Assembly: GCA_958298945.1 (NCBI GenBank)
Contig: OY282609.1
Location: 32,647,212 to 32,711,211, forward strand
Origin: Atherix ibis
Taxonomy: Eukaryota; Arthropoda; Insecta; Diptera; Athericidae
Direction of reading: 5' to 3'
DNA length: 64,000 bases
The notes under the pieces were generated by a model. The model was not told the origin of the DNA. It saw only the letters and a list, made by a program, of their open reading frames with translations, and ran no database searches. Below are positions 46,186 through 57,710 of the stretch, piece after piece (within the stretch, counting starts at the first letter, position 1; every line of letters starts with the position of its first letter). The translations under genes and the position numbers were made by a program.

Positions 46186-46337
46186 AGGAAATAATTATTT
46201 CATTATTGCGATGCGTTATCTCACAACAAAAAAAAAAACCAGGCAATAAAAATTGAATGCTTTTGGATCTTTGTATCATATAATATTGGATTCTATTCCA
46301 ATGCAATGGTTAGTGGAAAACTATTCTACTGAAGGGA
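46186..46337. repeat. Repeat E insertion inside the LINE remnant
   Basis: It shares 'attttattatttcgatgcgt'-like sequence (here 'tttcattattgcgatgcgtt'), then 'attgaatgcttttggatc' and 'gattctattccaatgcaatg', with 54020-54165. The LINE text HVIHIDEEDPLQK before it reappears after it as HVMRIDEDPPRK, so about 40 bases of host are present on both sides. Confidence 0.7.
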
Positions 46338-46530
46338 ACACGTAATGCGTATAGATGAAGATCCTCCGCGGAAAGTCTACAGTGCTCTATGGTCCCAGAC
46401 GTGGTAGGCACTGCCTTCGGTAGAGCAACGACGTCAGTCAGGACATCAAAAACATGCTGAGAGTGTCGAAATGGTATACCGCAGCGTGAAGCCAGTACTC
46501 CCGAAGTTCTTTACTCTTGGTTGTCGGGCC
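46338..46530 (+). pseudogene. Endonuclease-RT LINE tail, continued
   Basis: Shifted frames read HVMRIDEDPPRKV, then GRPKLRW-like text (SRGR), and SQDIKNMLRVSKWYTAA. These are the closing motifs of the same LINE protein (normally RPR.RW.D.V..D...L....W...A.DR..W). The piece ends near the G16 run. Confidence 0.65.
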
Positions 46531-46554
46531 TAGACCAAATTCCTGATCCCAGTC

Positions 46555-46570
46555 GGGGGGGGGGGGGGGG
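46555..46570. repeat. G16 homopolymer
   Basis: Sixteen consecutive G in AT-rich DNA, immediately downstream of a LINE tail. Confidence 0.95.
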
Positions 46571-46579
46571 CCTGGTGAA

Positions 46580-47582
46580 TCGTGAAAAAATGCTCCCCAC
46601 TATGTCCTTCACTTAACTTCCAGAAATTACTTTTTTTATGTTAATTATTCAAAAGTGCATTAATTATTCGAAAGTAAATTATTATTTTTTTTTATTGTAT
46701 GTATTGTAATTTACTCAAAAAAAAAAAAAAAATTATGGGCCGCTCTCTTATGCGAGTTTATACTCTTATGAATCTTTGCAAGAAAAATGCACAGCAGCTA
46801 TGGTTTATTATTTCTTCGATTTTAATATGAAATCTTTCACATTTCCTGGCACAATTTTCTTATGCGAACATATAGAAATATTTGAATAGCGGGATTTTGC
46901 AATAAGAACTTTCAAGATTATGTTTGGATTTTATTAGCAATTTCTTGGTAAAAGAAGAAAATGGAGAAGAATAACGCGAATGTGAAAAAAGTCTAGTTGC
47001 CAACCCACTTACGGACTATTGGAACATGTGCACCAAAAATTATTCTATGTATTTGCATTTCCTATAAGGAATTTTGATCTTCGCATAAGTATTGCCTCTA
47101 GTCTAGCTAGTAGTACTATTGCCATATAAATGTTAATTTTTGTTGTTTTGTTGGGAAAAAATATGTGCGCTGATATTTCTGGCTTGACTACATCCCGCGT
47201 CGTTCGAATTTTTTGGAATTCACTGAACGAACACTCACCACCATGTGCAAATTTTTTGTTCACATATTTCCCAGCACACCAATGATGAACGAGCATAAAA
47301 TTTGTTTGATTTATGCCCTTTTCATAGTTTTGCAGTTTTCATGTTGTAGACTATCTAAACAGAGCCTTACTTATGTTCCTCTTGCTTTGAGAATTGCTTG
47401 TTTTGATAGTTCATTTTGCCAGGAAAGTTTATGTGTAGAATAGCGAAATAAATTTTGGACAGTTCCAATGTAAGTAATTGGAGGAAATATCTATTCAATG
47501 CAAATAGGCAAAAATACTCACTATTATCTGTGTAAGCGAGCTAATGATCTTTTATGGGTAACTAATTGAGAGAAGATTGAAG
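46580..47582. other. AT-rich DNA, no gene recognised
   Basis: An 83-codon minus frame (47045-47296) with several Cys/His residues lacks any pattern I can assign. A 15-base A run lies near 46718. Confidence 0.5.
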
Positions 47583-48095
47583 TGTGGTTATGGGTACTTA
47601 ATAAGAAACGTTTTATGTATAAATGAAAAAAGACTGTCTGTTGTGCAGTTCGGTCTAGAAGTGTCATTGGTTCGTATTTCTTTGAAAATGAAGAAGAAGT
47701 TGTATGTTAACTGACCTTTTTTTGGCCTGAACTTGAAAATAAAGTCTTATAGTCACAAATGACAGTGAAGAAGTTATTGTATACCTGAAAAGGGACTGTC
47801 TTATAGTGAATTTCGGTCTAGAGGTGCCATTGGTTCGTATTTCTTTGAAAATGAAGAAGAGATCGTTACTGTCAAATTTTGAGCCACGTGGTCGTATGAT
47901 AACTGACTTTTTTGGCCAGAATTTGAAGATAAAGTCTTAGAGTCACAAATGACAGTGAAAAAGTTATTGTATACCTGAAAAGGGACTGTTTTGTGTGAAT
48001 TTCGATCTAGAGGTATCATTGGTTCGTATTTCTATGAAAATAAATAAGAAGAAGCGTGGTTGTAGGTACTTAATAAGAAACGTTTTATGGAACTC
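47583..48095 (+). repeat. Tandem array of transposase core, three units, flanked by direct repeats
   Basis: Units start near 47638, 47806 and 47988. Each opens with 'ttcg.tctag' then 'gtatcattggttcgtatttc'-type sequence (RGVIGSYFFEN). Units carry 'gccacgtggtcgtatgataa' and 'ttttttggcc.gaa' to varying extents; the third is cut short. The linker 'gtcacaaatgacagtga' joins units. The segment 'ggtacttaataagaaacgtt' then 'ttatg' stands on both outer sides (about 47592 and 48066). It is the same array type as 44990-45330. Confidence 0.82.
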
Positions 48096-48099
48096 GATA

Positions 48100-49574
48100 A
48101 TAAAGTCTCTTTGGCTAATGTGAATACAGAAAGATAGATAATTTTTATTAAACCAATACAATCGGCCAATAATATTAGGATAATGGCACCAATCGATTCT
48201 TGATTCAATAACTGATTTTCTACACTGCCTCTTTCTCCACAGAAATTTGAAAGTTATTCTGTCATAATGCATCTACAGCTAATAACTCTTATGCACCTAA
48301 GTACCGTAATTCTTAAGATTATTAATATTCTTTATAAATTTTCCAACTGTGTTTACCTATTTTCCAAAACTAGTTTTTAATATTTTTAAATAGGACTTAA
48401 GCACAAAAATGTCTGTATTTATTTTTAGCAAATTTGACATCTCATAAATGGCATACATTTTTAAGATATAGAATTTCTATATTTACAAAATTTATGGAAT
48501 TTTTATCTTTACAAAAGAAATATTACTATTTTTTTTTTAAAACAAAAATATATATTTAAAGGAATTTTACTATTTATAAAATAAAAAACGTCTTCTCAAA
48601 AACGTGAATTTTTTCTTTCCAGATTTTTTTGATTATTGAGAACGGCAACAGCCAGAATGACAAGGTGAATCAAAATTTTATAATAATAACATTACTAAAT
48701 AGATTTTATCCAAATATATTGTATTTATCATAAACTAAACGTTTTAAGTATTCAAAGATATTTATAAAATAACATATTATATATTATATCTTACGTTGTT
48801 GGCAGTTGAAACTGCAAAAGATATTAATCTTAACTTTTGTATATGAAGTCAGAAAAGAACGGAAAAACATAATGAAATGTAGGCCCCCAACTATACCCCC
48901 TTTATTTTATCAAGACTGGATTATTTGGCAAAAAAAAAATTGCACTTCTACAAAACCCATACGAGAATTTTTATTTTCATTTTTATTTTTTATTTATATT
49001 TTTATTATTATTATTATTGTTTTTGGTAAGTAGAACGAAATCTTTTTTAGACTTTCTTTCTGAAGTGTTAAGTTTGCAAAATTTCGGAAGATACTTTATT
49101 AAAAAAATCTTTATGATTAATGACTGGTATTGTTTAGTTGGAAAAAATGAGTCTCTCGTTTCTCTTGCATAATATTGCGAATATATTAGTTAATTTATTG
49201 TTTTTTTACTCTGTCGAGAAAATTAATACTTTTGTGAGTGGTTTTTTGATAAATTCTAATGTTCAGAAATATTTAATTTTTTTTGTATTTTGCAATTAAT
49301 TTTACCTTCAAAGTTGTTAACTTAGATTATTACGAAAACTTAGAGCTTGAAGGCATTCTCTCAATAGATAATAATTTAGAAGAACTAATAATCATTATTT
49401 ACCGGTGTAGTAAACCTCCCCCCCTTACCCCTAAATAAGTATATACAATAAATAACAACATGCGCTGATTTTTCGTACAAAATCGTTTTAACTAAAACCA
49501 TTCTTTTTTAGGAATTTGACCGAAAGCACTTTGGGGAAAAAATAATTCAATTCAAAACTAAAATTATATGTAAG
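48100..49574. other. AT-rich DNA, no gene seen
   Basis: TTA/TTTA-rich low-complexity sequence lies around 48960-49020. The 75-codon frame 48806-49033 reads into it and is not credible. Confidence 0.6.
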
Positions 49575-50868
49575 GCATTTTCGATATGTGCTAGGAGAGC
49601 TACTATATGGCGCCACGAGCATGAAGCCATTTGAGAATTTATCTTCGTCGAGATTTGTACGTGATTTTTTTGTCAATTTTGTGGGACAGATTAGAATGTT
49701 GTAAGTGATAAAAGAGGGGTATTGGAGATGGATTTGTTGGATTCAGAAGCATTGTAATGGAAGGAGAGCTCCCGAAGTAATTCTTGGTTAGGTTGCATTT
49801 CGATAACGTATAAGCATTCCGATAACGTGACTGCCTCAGGATTGGTATATATGTACGATGGTTGGTGTTGCGAAAAAGAAAATGAAGAGTCCAATCCGGA
49901 TTCTTGGGAATTTATCTGCCACCAGAGAGGCTTTAGTACAGGGAAATCAGCAACACATCAGATTGTCTCTCTGTGGCAGTTGATGGAATAACTATTAGAA
50001 TATGGTCAACAGATGTGAGCATGAGGGATAATCAGGGGTAAGCATGCGGGATACCATCCTTATAAGGTCTTCTGAACTTTTATAATACGCTGATGACATG
50101 TGACATTATATGCCAATTAGAAAGAGCTGTACGAGAGAAAGTCATTTACCAAGATTGAGCCAGCGGTGAAAAATCTTGGGCGGCACATAAATGAAGGCAA
50201 AACAATGTACAGGTTGGCAACGTCGGCGGCGATGATAAGATAAATTAGCACTAGTCACATATAGATAGGAGATTATACTTTCGACAGAGTTTAATCCTTT
50301 TTTTTTGGAGGTCAAGGGTCGCAGCCAATAACAATGGGGAGGAAGAATTTCGCGCACGGTTGCAGGCGGCTAACAGAGCCTATTGTACTTAATATAAATT
50401 ATGTCGTTCAGGCTCTCAGAAAACCATTGTGAACTCTTGTCCCCGTTCGAGAGGAGTATCCTTTGAAGAATTTTTGTCCGCGAGATCCTACAAGAAGATG
50501 GACGATTCCCGAATCTATTTAACGACGAGACCTGGAGTGTTGTCCCGCCCGTCAGGTTGTGTATAAAATTGAGCTCAATTGGCTTAGATTAGCTGGACAC
50601 TTAATCCGTATGCATGAGGAAAAGATCCTCTTCCGAATGTCTATAGTCGCTCCATATATAGTCTCAGAAGGTACTGACGTTATTGGCCACGACGCCAAAA
50701 ACATACTGGAATTTGCTAACTAGAAGACCGCAGCCCAAAGTCGGGACATCTGAAGTTCCTTGAGTCCGATGATTAAATGCCCAGAAGCTCAGGATAAATG
50801 TTGAATAGATTGGTTTATTGATGGCTGCCAATGAGTCTACAAAATGTGTTGCTATTAGTTCAATCTAT
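49575..50868. repeat. Repeat family C, copy C2, split by a LINE remnant
   Basis: The left part 49575-49930 carries 'ggcgccacgagcatgaagcc', 'ggttggtgttgcgaaaaa' and 'aatccggattct'. The right part 50765-50868 carries 'tgttgaatagattggtttat' and 'gttgctatta'. In C1 these are contiguous, so 49931-50764 is an insertion or replacement. The right end abuts family A copy A5. Confidence 0.65.
49931..50764 (+). pseudogene. Endonuclease-RT LINE remnant
   Basis: Shifted frames read HQIVSLWQLMEQLLEYGQ (after 'QCGFR.GRST.HQIF.LRQ.LE'), then FTKIEPAVKNLGRHINEGKT, FDRV, LEVKGRSQ, EEFRARLQAANRAYC in mixed frames, PFERSIL.RIF and GRFPNLFNDETWS. The end holds IKLSSIGL and ATTPKTYWNLL. The RT active-site region is deleted between the two first motifs. 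It is the same family as 45455-46530, with many stops. Confidence 0.7.
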
Positions 50869-50869
50869 T

Positions 50870-51652
50870 GCCAAAATGACAATTGTTTACATTTATTGAA
50901 TGATGAACTTGAACTTTTTAATTACTTTTTGGACAAAATAAATTATTAAAAGTTAATTAAACACATTGTAAACTAAGTTTTTATTAATTTCTCTTGTCAG
51001 CTTACCGAAAGAAAGAAATTCCCGGCTTCCTCATTCAGTTTAATTACCAGCAATTCTTTATAAAACACTTTATTTTCTGAAATAAAAACTTTCTATTAAA
51101 TGTTTTCAACAATAAAACTATTTATATAAATACTTTTTCGTAAATACTTCAAAAAATAAAAAAACTACACTTTCAGTTTCATTCTCCGATAAGTTCCAAA
51201 ATAACAACTTAAAAAACAATAAAAGTATGCAAGCATTTCAGTATGCTTCCACTTTCATGGAGAATGGCGTGTTTAAAAACTCTCCGAAAGTCTACAAAAT
51301 TGAGGCGCTTGATATTTAATTGATATTTACGAAATAAATTAATAAACATAAAATACAATTCCATTTAATATCAAAATATTGTACAAAAAATAAAAATTGC
51401 CTGTTGTTGTGTTTAAATTATATTTTTGTTTCGAATAAGTGAATATAAAATGAATGTAAATTATGCTTTTGAAATTCAATAAATTTCTATTACGAAAACT
51501 AGATGTCAGTGGGTATCATGTTTACATAAAAAAATCCATACAGTAGTATGCAAGTGTTTCGATTTCTCGCCGCTTTTGCAATAATTAAGCCAGAAAATTG
51601 CGTGTTCATATACGAAAATCTGACGTATGGGCTTATCCAGGTATACTCTACC
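50870..51652. mobile_element. Family A TIR element, copy A5 (left-truncated)
   Basis: It begins inside the element ('caattgtttacatttattga') and is collinear to the right end 'aatctgacgtatgggcttat' then 'ccaggtatac'. The interior block 'ctctccgaaagtctacaaaa' is identical to other copies. Confidence 0.75.
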
Positions 51653-51667
51653 ATATAACTATACGAT

Positions 51668-51905
51668 TTAAAACGGCGACTTCAACTTGGCTAATATTAG
51701 CTCAAAAACTAAAGCCACAACACCATACGAAGCGTGAAGCTTTTGCTTAGTGGAAATGAATTTTTGGATCCCATAAACAAGCAAAATAGTCGGTTCTGGG
51801 ATGAAAAGCAACCACGACAATTCCAGGAGCTTTCTTTGAATCCAGAAAAACTTACTGTCTGGTGTGGATTTTGGTTGGAGCAATTCACTTCTGGATGATA
51901 AATTA
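51668..51905 (+). pseudogene. DUF4817-type transposase fragment
   Basis: The plus strand reads LAQKLKPQHHTKREAFA, then a deletion and NEFLDPINKQNSRFWDEKQP, then LSLNPEKLTVWCGFW. It aligns to 'LTQELKP.DH.KRREFA' and '.NKQN.R.W.EE.P..LHPEKVTVWCGLW', the stretch around the first catalytic motif that is missing at 13107. The minus 71-codon frame is its shadow. Confidence 0.7.
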
Positions 51906-52046
51906 ATAGGGAATATGGATATGCTTTTGATTAAAGTGTGAAGGAGGTAATTAGGAAAGTATAGAATACCTAATTATTTTTTAAGTAAGGTTTGGGGTAA
52001 ATCAATTTCTATTAGAACCGTAGACATCCGATATGCTCTACTTACT

Positions 52047-52122
52047 AGTCTGATACAACAGTTTGCCACTGCCTTCTTCTCTGCTATTGGTCTGATACAA
52101 CAGTTTGCCACTGCCTTCTTCT
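52047..52122. repeat. 42-bp tandem duplication
   Basis: 'tctgatacaacagtttgcca' then 'ctgccttcttct' occurs twice, starting at 52049 and 52091, with no mismatch in the shared part. It looks recent. Confidence 0.9.
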
Positions 52123-52433
52123 TCCTATTATGAGGAAATAATGTAAGGTTCCATTAAAGTACCTCACTTTGTCTTCAAGGCTAAAATTTCAACCATTCTG
52201 TCACTAGAATTAATTTCGTCAAAAGCATTGTTAATTTAAAGATTTCATCTTCCTCAAAAAATTGATTATTTAAAAACTTTTCCAAGTACCATCCACCCTT
52301 GTCAGCGTGGCACTGCTATCGTCCTATTGGTTAGGATTTTATTCCCTACATTGGATGGAAGGGGGGGGGGATGTGTCGTGCAAGTATTTTTATTGACCAC
52401 ACAAATTTTTTGAATAGAATTCATCAGTTGAAC

Positions 52434-52452
52434 GGGGGGGGGGGGGGGGGGG
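52434..52452. repeat. G19 homopolymer
   Basis: Nineteen consecutive G, with G10 about 60 bases upstream. Confidence 0.95.
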
Positions 52453-53680
52453 TTCTACTTTATTTCTTATTGTAGCAATCACCTTTAAAAAGATATTTTC
52501 CATTTAAATTTCCATTAAAAACGGTGATATTTAAAGCTAAAATCTTTACTAATTCATAGCAAACAAAAATTCTACTTAAATTATACGTTTGTCCTTTTAG
52601 ATCTGAATGGTCTTCGTTCAGTTAGTCAATTAGTCAGTGTAGATACTTTACGAAAATAATTCACAATTTCGACTTAACAGTAGTCAGTCCTCGGCATTTT
52701 ATTATTATTGGTATTATTAGTATCACCCCAATTTTCGAACCAATAATACCATTAGGGGAGTTGTTTTGGGGGTGTTTTTTTACAGATTTCCTTCGTTTCT
52801 GTTGATTTATATCGGATTGTAAGCTTAACTATAAATAGAAATGAGTACAAATATTATGGGCATCGATGTACTCGTATGACTAGTGTATATAGAGGATGAG
52901 GATTTAGTTCCTTCCTATCTGGTGAGAAAAACGAATTTTTATGGATGAACGTTCCTTTAGAATTTCCCTTGATCATTTGCGGTTCGTATTTGTTAAAATA
53001 ATATAACGAAATGCAATAAAAATTGTCAACGAGGGTTGGAATCGCAATGAATTATGGATAATTGACAGAATTTTATATGGAAGAACACATTAGCGCCTTG
53101 GATTTTATGATAATATTTTCGTTAAAGTGTGTCTTCCCATCAGTGAAAGGAATTAATTACGAAACAAGGAAAAAAAAGGAAGCTGTTCTTCTCAATGAAT
53201 TGAGCCCAGATAATAAAAACAATTCGGCAATAATAGTACCACAATTATATTGAATTAACCGAATATGCTGCTGGTAAGGAGTTGTTTTACAAGACGTTGG
53301 AGATTTTCAAATGGGAACAATGAACGTACATCGAAGGTGCATTAAAATTTCCTTGAAAAAATACTAAATGGAAAGGAATTTTTTTCTCATTTTTGTGCAA
53401 ATTGAGGAATTTTATGTCACTTTTAATAGTTGATGATTACTGGTCAAGAGCAACCACCATTCGAGGAAAAAAAACGTATGGTTTTTTGGGCTTTGAAAAA
53501 AAAAATTTTATTGAATCCAGTACGTTAAGTTTCCATAGGTGGTAATATTGGATTGTTGTTGACCGATTATATTTTAAGGTGGAAAGAAACGATATCACAG
53601 AATTAACAACATTTCACAATTTTACACAAAACGATAATAAAAAAAAACTAGAATAAAAACTCACTTTGACCATATTTAAC

Positions 53681-54019
53681 AAAAGAAAAAGAAAAAGAAG
53701 AAGAAGAAGAAAAAGAAGAAAAAGATTTAAACAATTCGAGGGCGCCTCTCGATATGATGTAAATACGACTATTGTTGAGTTGTGTATGTTTCGGAAAATG
53801 TAGGCCATATCCCCGACACTGTTAAGATTAGCTTCCAAAGAAACGCACCAGTAACCATCAAATAAATAAACAAATCGAATGAGCTGTTTCCCGTTCTTCT
53901 GACTATCGATAGTAGTTCACATAGAAACATTATAGAGGAAAATGCGTTCTCGCTCCTATGATCTGTATCCGATTCTAATGCAGATATGGGTCGGTCTAGA
54001 GGAGTTTCTATAAGCAAAT
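53681..54019. repeat. GAA-rich purine tract and flanking spacer
   Basis: An almost pure A/G stretch made of GAA and GAAAAA units lies at about 53683-53726. The rest to 54019 shows nothing recognisable. Confidence 0.7.
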
Positions 54020-54165
54020 TGATTATTTTATTATTTCGATGCGTTATTTTACAATACAAAACGTTGGCAATTAGAATTGAATGCTTTTGGATCATTGTTG
54101 GATTCTATTCCAATGCAATGGTCAGTGGAGAACAATTTTACTGAAGGGGATTTAAGGCTTCTTCA
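54020..54165. repeat. Repeat E, second copy
   Basis: It shares 'tttcgatgcgttatt'-like, 'ttgaatgcttttggat', 'attctattccaatgcaatgg' and 'actgaagggg' words with 46186-46337. It is less disturbed here and may be longer. The class is unknown. Confidence 0.65.
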
Positions 54166-54270
54166 TTCTCTGGCAAGTGTTGTACACTATTGCAATTCGT
54201 ACTACTTCTCAATTGATTAACACACTAGCCCCTGATAGAAAGCGCAATATTTAATTGTGAATTTTTTCAA

Positions 54271-54299
54271 TTTAATCTCCAGAGTCTGGAGATTAAATG
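54271..54299. repeat. Perfect 13-bp hairpin, 3-base loop
   Basis: atttaatctccag, then 'agt', then ctggagattaaat. There is no gene nearby, so no terminator role is proposed. Confidence 0.85.
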
Positions 54300-55154
54300 G
54301 GTGATGTGCACTGTATAAAAATCAGTCAGTGGTATTTGATGTGCTCCATTTGAATAGATACCAATTTGAAAATTACTTCAAATGTGCACAGCATGAAAAT
54401 TTAATAGATGCAGTTGAAATAGTGCCAGTACAGATTCCGGAATTGTTGTTAATCCATCATGCGATTGTGCAGAGAAATTGTGGCCTAATTTTATCCTGTC
54501 TAAAATGTCACCTAAACAAAATTTTTCTTTAATTCCTTTTTGCCGTATGCTATAACACTTCTGAGGTGCAGATTTCTAGTTTTTTCTTCTTCTAAAACTG
54601 CAGTAGAAAATCTTGTATCTTCAAAGTTTATGCAATTAGATAGATGACTACTTTGACTACCACTGCAAGAATGTGTACAAGATTTTATATTTTTAGCACG
54701 AAGTTACTTGCGTGGTGAGTTTTGAGGTGATATTTTAACGTGTGTGCTCTGAAGTGATACTTTCTTCGTAAATAGGTAAACCTGATTCTGGGGATTATAG
54801 TAGAATTACTAGAGTTAGTGGGAAGGTAGGCCGAAATGAATTTAAGTAGGTGCATTATCTTGCCGTACAACTTCTCATTCTCGTTGTTATTACGAGTACG
54901 AACCATTTCCATTTCAACTGGTTTCGGTACGAATTGGATTGTATCTGATAGGATCTTTCTACATTTTTTTAAGTTAGCTACAGCAGATTATTTTGTAGCA
55001 ACGATAGATGTTATCATGCAAATTTATTAGAAATTTTTTTATAATTTCCAAAGGTGGAAATGTTAATTTGGAATGTAATGCATTTCAGAAAAATATATAA
55101 TCTTTCAAGGTTTGGCAGAAAAACGATCTTCTAACACTTCATCTTGTACGCTAG
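54300..55154. other. AT-rich DNA, no gene seen
   Basis: Frames at 54329-54532, 54685-54912 and 54836-55030 have no recognised domain. Confidence 0.55.
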
Positions 55155-55645
55155 TTACTTTTAGACGTGCAGGACAAGTTTCAACTTTATCTGGTAACTA
55201 CACGACCCAATAGACCAACGATGTACTATTTAAGAACAAAGTGCACCGCCAATACCTCTCCTTTCTTCACTACTAATACCTTCCACACTGACGTTGAACA
55301 AATCATTTTAATAAAATTTCTTTAGTCCAAGTGATCTGTAAAAAAAAATAAAGCTTGGAGAATTCACGAGTTGGGTTTACGAAAAGCGGCAATGAGACTT
55401 TGATGAGCATTCCTTATTAAGAGCATAAGTTTTCCGGTAGTATAACGTTTTCTTGGAGGACCGAAAAGCAGCTGAAAGCGAAGCTCTACGAATGAGATCA
55501 GACTCTCGATTAATATTGAAGCTTATGAGTGAACCCTTTAATGGGCTCAGAAGAAGAGTTGTTAGCGCTAGATACGACATTGAACACATTTGGATGCTCT
55601 ACCATGACAACGCCCCTATTAACGCGGCTATATCCATCAATTAGT
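55155..55645 (+). pseudogene. Mariner type B remnant
   Basis: The leader 'agtttcaactttatctggta' matches 32130-32155 and 37330-37350. The frame 55453-55644 reads MRSDSRLILKLMSEPF (normally VRSDRRLTI..MSEEL, second HTH). After a deletion it reads EHIWMLYHDNAPINAA, the second Asp box at its end. The first Asp box and the C-terminus are missing. Confidence 0.68.
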
Positions 55646-55689
55646 TTTTATTCCTGCGGTTTCCAGCCCTCCTATTCCTGTGGTTTTCT

Positions 55690-56150
55690 GGCCCTCCTAT
55701 TTATATAGGTTCGATTTTTTGTTGCCACCAAAGATTGCTTCCCGCAAGTAGTCTCTTCTAGGAGAACGATCTAACAATGATCAACAATACCAGATGGATC
55801 TTAGCGAACCTTCGATTCTGAGCCGGCCTTGCAGTGCCTAGGAATTAACAATTTCCTTGTAGTAGCCCTTTGTGTAGATGTACCGACCAAGTACTCTTTA
55901 AACAAAACTGGTACCACGAGGATCAGAGTGCCCCACGGTATCGACCTACACTGTGCCTGCTTGGTGCCTTTGGCTGAATCGTGGTAGCTATGATTTAATA
56001 CCTATCGCGGGTACAGACAGTCTTAGGACCGGAAGTGAGGGATATCAATTATCCCAGTAGCTATCACTGCAGATGATAGTAGAGATTTAGAAAAGCTTTG
56101 CTACCAACAGTTAGAGTAACTAGTTTGTAACTAGTTACTGATTTTTAGCA
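55690..56150 (+). mobile_element. LINE 3'-end fragment
   Basis: 'gtgcctaggaattaacaatt' matches, inverted, the stretch below the R1-like ORF at 28540. 'ggtaccacgaggatcagagt' and 'atcgcgggtacag' match the inverted copy at 39835-40090. It ends near a small hairpin 'agtaactagtt'/'aactagttact'. It is non-coding, probably the 3' UTR of the R1-like family. Confidence 0.55.
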
Positions 56151-56404
56151 ACGGTTGTGGATGGAGCTGATGATGGGGTGGGACCAATTGGAAACAAAGG
56201 GAGCTGTATACAGGTTGAGACCGGTCACCATTGTGGAATTGGTCGAATGGATTGATGAGTTGTTTGACTGCTTCAGGCATGGAATATGAAGGAAGGTGAA
56301 TAGAGTGAATCCTAATGTAGGGGGCCTAAAATTTCTTCGACGGATCCTCCTCTTGTATATGAACAAGAGTTCGCAATGATTTTTGTTGATAATGAAATCT
56401 TACG

Positions 56405-56560
56405 AAAAATACATGTGGCTTGCAAGACTACTAGTGTCTTGTACAGCAGTAGCTTCTATGTTACGGTCAGAATTTTTTAGTGAAATAATTTGGACTGTTG
56501 TCGACTGCGACCCTTGACCCCAAAAAGGGAAATTATTTAACTCTCGAAGCTTTTTTCTTT
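56405..56560 (-). pseudogene. Endonuclease-RT LINE scrap
   Basis: The minus strand reads SFES, ISLFGVKGRSRQQS and KLLLYKTLVVLQ. This corresponds to 'FE.V..F.YLGS', 'N' and 'K..LYKTLI.PV' of the family at 45455 and 49931. It is only about 50 codons. Confidence 0.55.
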
Positions 56561-56769
56561 TAGTAAGGTGGAAATCATCGAAAGATAAAGTGTAAAACCT
56601 AGCCCACTAAAACCACATTACTTGGCCACACATGTAAATTATACCATGGAACCGCCGTCAGGCATTACTTCGTGAGGCAGGGATTGATCGAAATCACTAC
56701 TCTGGTGAATTATCACTATTGCTTTCTTTCACGCTCCTCCAGACGTAGTTTTTATTAGGACGGTTGTCA

Positions 56770-57300
56770 CAAGGATTTCAAACGCCTCTCAGGCCGTCCC
56801 CGAGCTTAACATCAGGGTCACTTCATTCTCCGGTGTCAGAGAAATCCGCCAGCGCACTTTTGACCCTCTTTTCTTTTCGCATTGATTTGATCGCTGTAAA
56901 AGAACCCGTGCTCCGCGCTCTCCACCATCCCGTCACAAGTAGGGCACATTGGGCCAGAAAACATTCGTGTTCCGTCAAAAATTTTGATAAATAGTCAACC
57001 ACGGATCCACTGCCGAGTAAAATGGTGGGTCGATCTGCCATCGGTGGCATCATCCCAACGATTTTGGCACCTCTTGGGCGCGTTTCTTTCCTTCGGACCT
57101 CTCCGGAGGTACAACCTCTGCTGCTCATCTGCCACTATTTCAATCGGTATCAATCCAGCCACAACACAAATGGTGCATGTGATAAAAAGCCTTAAAATGG
57201 CTTTCCTGACAGGTGTTCGTTCCGAATTCATAGAAACCTGTTTGAAAAGTGACGTCGTGGTCAGGAGCTCCACATTCTTCGGAATTGGCCCTGGCAATTG
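56770..57300 (-). pseudogene. R1-like LINE ORF2 C-terminal region
   Basis: From 57297 downward the minus strand reads MNSERTPVRKAILRLFITCT, then ICVVAGLIPIEIVADEQQRL, RCQNRWDDATDGR, then GTRMFSGPMCPTCDGMVESA and EHGFFYSD. This fits the R1-clade tail (normally LR...A.RTVS..A..VIAG.IPI.ILA.E, then RWQ.RWD...KG.WT, then C..C......EHV.F.C). The first part is an open 100-codon frame; the Cys motif is in a shifted frame. It is a different subfamily from 253/2482 and from 28559. Confidence 0.78.
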
Positions 57301-57469
57301 ACGTATGCTCCTATGTATTTGTGGTATAGAAAATGGTGGCGACTAACTGGGGTTAAGGCCTGAGGTATGGCATTGGAAAGTGCCGCATACTTCCTCATAA
57401 TCTTCATCGATTTTCTTATTTGAATCCACCATAATTTGGATGATAGATTGAAAGGGGAAAATAGTAAAA

Positions 57470-57710
57470 AAAATGTACCTGTCGACCTAATGGTTGAGAG
57501 GAGAGTGTGGCCAATTGACTTAGGTATCGCAGGTAGAGCGTGATGTAGAAAATGTTGCCCAATATCATAGAACATATCCAAAGGAATGTTACCGAAAAGC
57601 TGAAAGTGATTTTTGTTGAAGCTTAGGAGAAGCAGAAACAATAACTTCATCAATGCAAAGATGTCCAAGGGAACTACTTTAAAGGTGATAACCATGATAT
57701 GAGTTACTTT
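57470..57710 (+). pseudogene. Mariner type B C-terminus
   Basis: The plus strand ends in QCKDVQGNYFKGDNHDM, the C-terminal 'RC.....G.YFEGDN' of mariner, preceded by a decayed 'NIPKNVTEKL' region. It parallels CIDAQGYYYKED at 32640. Nothing upstream is recognisable. The minus frame 57261-57695 is a shadow. Confidence 0.55.

Larger units (their letters stand above)
51910..53680. other. AT-rich DNA with tandem duplication and G runs
   Basis: A 34-base segment at 52047-52080 is repeated at 52089-52122 (period 42). G10 lies at 52361-52370 and G19 at 52434-52452. No gene is recognised; the 63-codon frame at 53062-53253 is unsupported. Confidence 0.55.

Noticed and set aside
47045..47296. Cys/His-containing minus frame as a zinc-finger gene
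   Set aside because: The Cys and His spacing fits no finger type I know and there is no supporting context.
56823..57128. 101-codon frame with Arg-rich start as a host protein
   Set aside because: It is a shifted frame over the R1-like LINE tail, whose real frame lies alongside at 56995-57297.
57261..57695. 144-codon minus frame as a gene
   Set aside because: It lies opposite a mariner C-terminus on the plus strand and shows no domain or plausible composition.
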